NCBI GenBank assembly: GCA_040383885.1
Contig: JBEICQ010000117.1
Location: 1 to 6,892, forward strand
From: JBEICQ01 sp040383885
Lineage (GTDB): Bacteria; Bacteroidota; Bacteroidia; UBA4408
Reading direction: 5' to 3'
DNA: 6,892 bases
The position numbers and the translations under genes were made by a program. Below, one piece after another: positions 5,801 to 6,892 of this stretch (positions within the stretch are counted from its first letter, which is position 1; each line of letters opens with the position of its first letter). Under the pieces are notes generated by a model. It worked only from the letters and a program-made list of their open reading frames with translations. It was not told the origin of the DNA and ran no database searches.

Positions 5801-6421
5801 TTATTTTGCAGCCAGCGAACTTTCGTAAAGAATTCTGTTTTGTAGCGATTTTCCCAAGGTAGCCTGATCGGTATATTCAATGTCTTCACCAATGGCTATA
5901 CCTCTTGCGAGTGATGAAATTCGAATAGGAAAGTCCTTTACTTTGCGGTAAATAAAAAAGTTTGTAGTGTCACCATCAGGAGTGGGGGCAAGAGCAAAAA
6001 TAATTTCTGTGTAATCTTCGGTCCTCAGCCTTTCGATCAATGATTCAATATTCAGTTCTGAGGGGCCAATCCCGTCCATTGGTGAGATCAATCCACCAAG
6101 AACATGATACAAACCATTAAAGCTGTGGGTATTTTCTATGGCGATGACATCCCGGAAATCTGCCACAATACATATGAGCGCTCCATCCCTGGAAGAATTA
6201 CTACAAACCAAACAGAGATTCGTATCGGATATATTATGGCAGCGTGAGCAAAAACATGTATTCTCTTTCATAAGAACCAAAGCCTCAGAAAATTCTTTTA
6301 CCCTTGAGGAATCTCTCTTAAGCAATGATAAAGCCAGTCTTAATGCGGTTTTTCGGCCTATGCCCGGTAGTGAGGCCAGTTGATTAACAGCATCCTCAAT
6401 GCGTTTGGAGGGATACAACAT
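5801..6421 (-). CDS. recR: Recombination mediator protein RecR
   Basis: Predicted 206-aa cytoplasmic protein that, with RecF/RecO, loads RecA on SSB-coated single-stranded DNA during gap repair. Seen, in order: helix-hairpin-helix LPGIGRKTALRLA (18-30); a four-cysteine zinc finger Cys58-x2-Cys61-x8-Cys70-x2-Cys73; a Toprim domain with ICIVADFRDVIAIE (83-96), YHVLGGLISPMDGIGPSEL (105-123) and FALAPTPDGDTTNFFIY (142-158); and the C-terminal LARGIAIGEDIEYTDQATLG (171-190). Length and domain order are those of a complete RecR. The Toprim segment has APTPDGD where many RecR proteins have NPTPEGD, a mild variation. ATG 6421 is the natural start; the gene is divergent from the symporter across 40 bp, and is followed 46 nt later by the GT2 gene, likely on the same transcript. 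Confidence 0.97.
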   Translation of the reverse strand: MLYPSKRIEDAVNQLASLPGIGRKTALRLALSLLKRDSSRVKEFSEALVLMKENTCFCSRCHNISDTNLCLVCSNSSRDGALICIVADFRDVIAIENTHSFNGLYHVLGGLISPMDGIGPSELNIESLIERLRTEDYTEIIFALAPTPDGDTTNFFIYRKVKDFPIRISSLARGIAIGEDIEYTDQATLGKSLQNRILYESSLAAK

Positions 6422-6434
6422 AAAGCGAATTTAC

Positions 6435-6442
6435 GAGATTTG
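6435..6442 (+). promoter_or_regulatory. Weak candidate -7 box for the symporter gene
   Basis: The plus strand reads GAGATTTG, one base off TAnnTTTG, 19 nt before the symporter ATG at 6462. A TTTG occurs upstream at 6404-6407, but the spacing is longer than expected for a -33 element. It is supported only by position in the 40-bp divergent gap. Confidence 0.22.
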
Positions 6443-6461
6443 TCCGAGCAAGTAAAAACAT

Positions 6462-6892
6462 ATGGGTCCCGAAATTATTCTAGGAGTGGTAGGCATCTAT
6501 TCACTGCTGCTGTTTGTAATCACCTGGATAACCTCCCGCAAAGCGAACGCAGAAGCATTTTACAAAGGAAACAACAAATCACCCTGGTATGTAATTGCCT
6601 ATGGGATGATTGGCGCTTCGCTGTCAGGGGTAACTTTTATGAGTGTACCCGGTTGGGTAGGAAGTACAAAATTTTCGTACCTCATGATGGTGCTGGGTTA
6701 CCTGCTGGGCTACCTCTTGATTGCCACGGTGCTTTTACCCCTCTATTACCGACTTAATCTTACTTCAATATACAGTTATCTTGAAAGCCGTTTTGGCAGG
6801 TACAGCTATATTACAGGAGCTTCCTTTTTCTTGCTTAGCAGAACAATTGGCGCCTCTTTCAGAATGTTTTTGGTAGCCGGTGTCCTGCAAAC
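6462..6892 (+). CDS. Sodium:solute symporter (SSS/SLC5 family), N-terminal part, cut by window edge
   Basis: The first 143 residues of a membrane transporter that uses the sodium gradient to import a small solute; the substrate cannot be read. Seen: an N-terminal helix (about 4-21) followed by the basic SRKANAEAFYKGNNKSPWYVIA stretch typical of SSS proteins. Next is the glycine-rich, partly unwound helix AYGMIGASLSGVTFMSVPG (46-64), which in the family helps form the sodium site. A long hydrophobic helix follows (about 71-94), then LPLYYRLNLTSIYSYLESRFG (92-112), a strong family signature, and the start of the next helix SFFLLSRTIGASFRMFLVAG (121-140). It remains open to the edge without a stop. 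ATG 6462 fits because the protein then begins immediately on the first TM helix. It is the only plus-strand gene, divergent from recR. An overlapping plus-strand frame at 6380-6757 is a shadow. Confidence 0.92.
   Translation, partial: MGPEIILGVVGIYSLLLFVITWITSRKANAEAFYKGNNKSPWYVIAYGMIGASLSGVTFMSVPGWVGSTKFSYLMMVLGYLLGYLLIATVLLPLYYRLNLTSIYSYLESRFGRYSYITGASFFLLSRTIGASFRMFLVAGVLQ

Noticed and set aside
6380..6757. 125-codon plus-strand open frame across the recR/symporter gap
   Set aside because: The frame starting at 6462 has clear SSS-family motifs and remains open to the edge; this one overlaps it in a different frame and resembles no known protein.
1..6892. Mobile element, defence island or CRISPR array
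   Set aside because: No transposase, integrase, nuclease-system genes, terminal repeats or spaced repeat arrays can be seen; genes are mostly conserved housekeeping or envelope functions with even spacing.

Overview
The window looks like an ordinary stretch of chromosome from a member of the Bacteroidota. The evidence is protein style (RecR, FolE and a GT2-sugar-transferase fusion of the kind I associate with this phylum), moderate-to-low GC, little Shine-Dalgarno signal, and promoter-like boxes resembling the Bacteroidota -7 consensus TAnnTTTG just upstream of two genes. I see no phage, insertion sequence, CRISPR, tRNA or rRNA signal.

Layout, left to right. Seven genes lie on the minus strand and one partial gene on the plus strand. 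In minus-strand transcription order (right to left) these are: recR (6421-5801); a large GT2 glycosyltransferase / sugar-transferase-like fusion that is broken in this sequence into two frames (5754-5398 and 5401-3800); folE (3730-3098); a Bax-inhibitor-1 family membrane protein (3063-2335), followed by a good intrinsic terminator (2315-2285); then a second unit with an NAD-dependent sugar-nucleotide epimerase/dehydratase (2234-1320), a GT4 glycosyltransferase (1314-208) and the N-terminal part of a DNA-3-methyladenine glycosylase (from about 266 or 227 to the window edge). On the plus strand, divergent from recR across only 40 bp, a sodium:solute symporter begins at 6462 and runs off the right edge.

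How the genes fit together. The epimerase and GT4 pair plausibly makes and uses a nucleotide sugar for a surface polysaccharide or glycolipid. The GT2 fusion is a second envelope-glycan gene. recR and the alkyladenine glycosylase are DNA repair genes, and folE makes the first intermediate of folate/pterin synthesis. This is mixed housekeeping and envelope content rather than a dedicated defence or biosynthetic cluster.

Points most worth a second look: the single-base frameshift in the GT2 fusion near 5422; the strongly shortened sugar-transferase domain at its C-terminus, which lacks the usual catalytic core; a perfect 10-bp direct repeat and a 9-bp inverted repeat packed into the folE leader; and two matching promoter-proximal elements ahead of the epimerase and BI-1 genes. 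I found no convincing undescribed multi-gene system.
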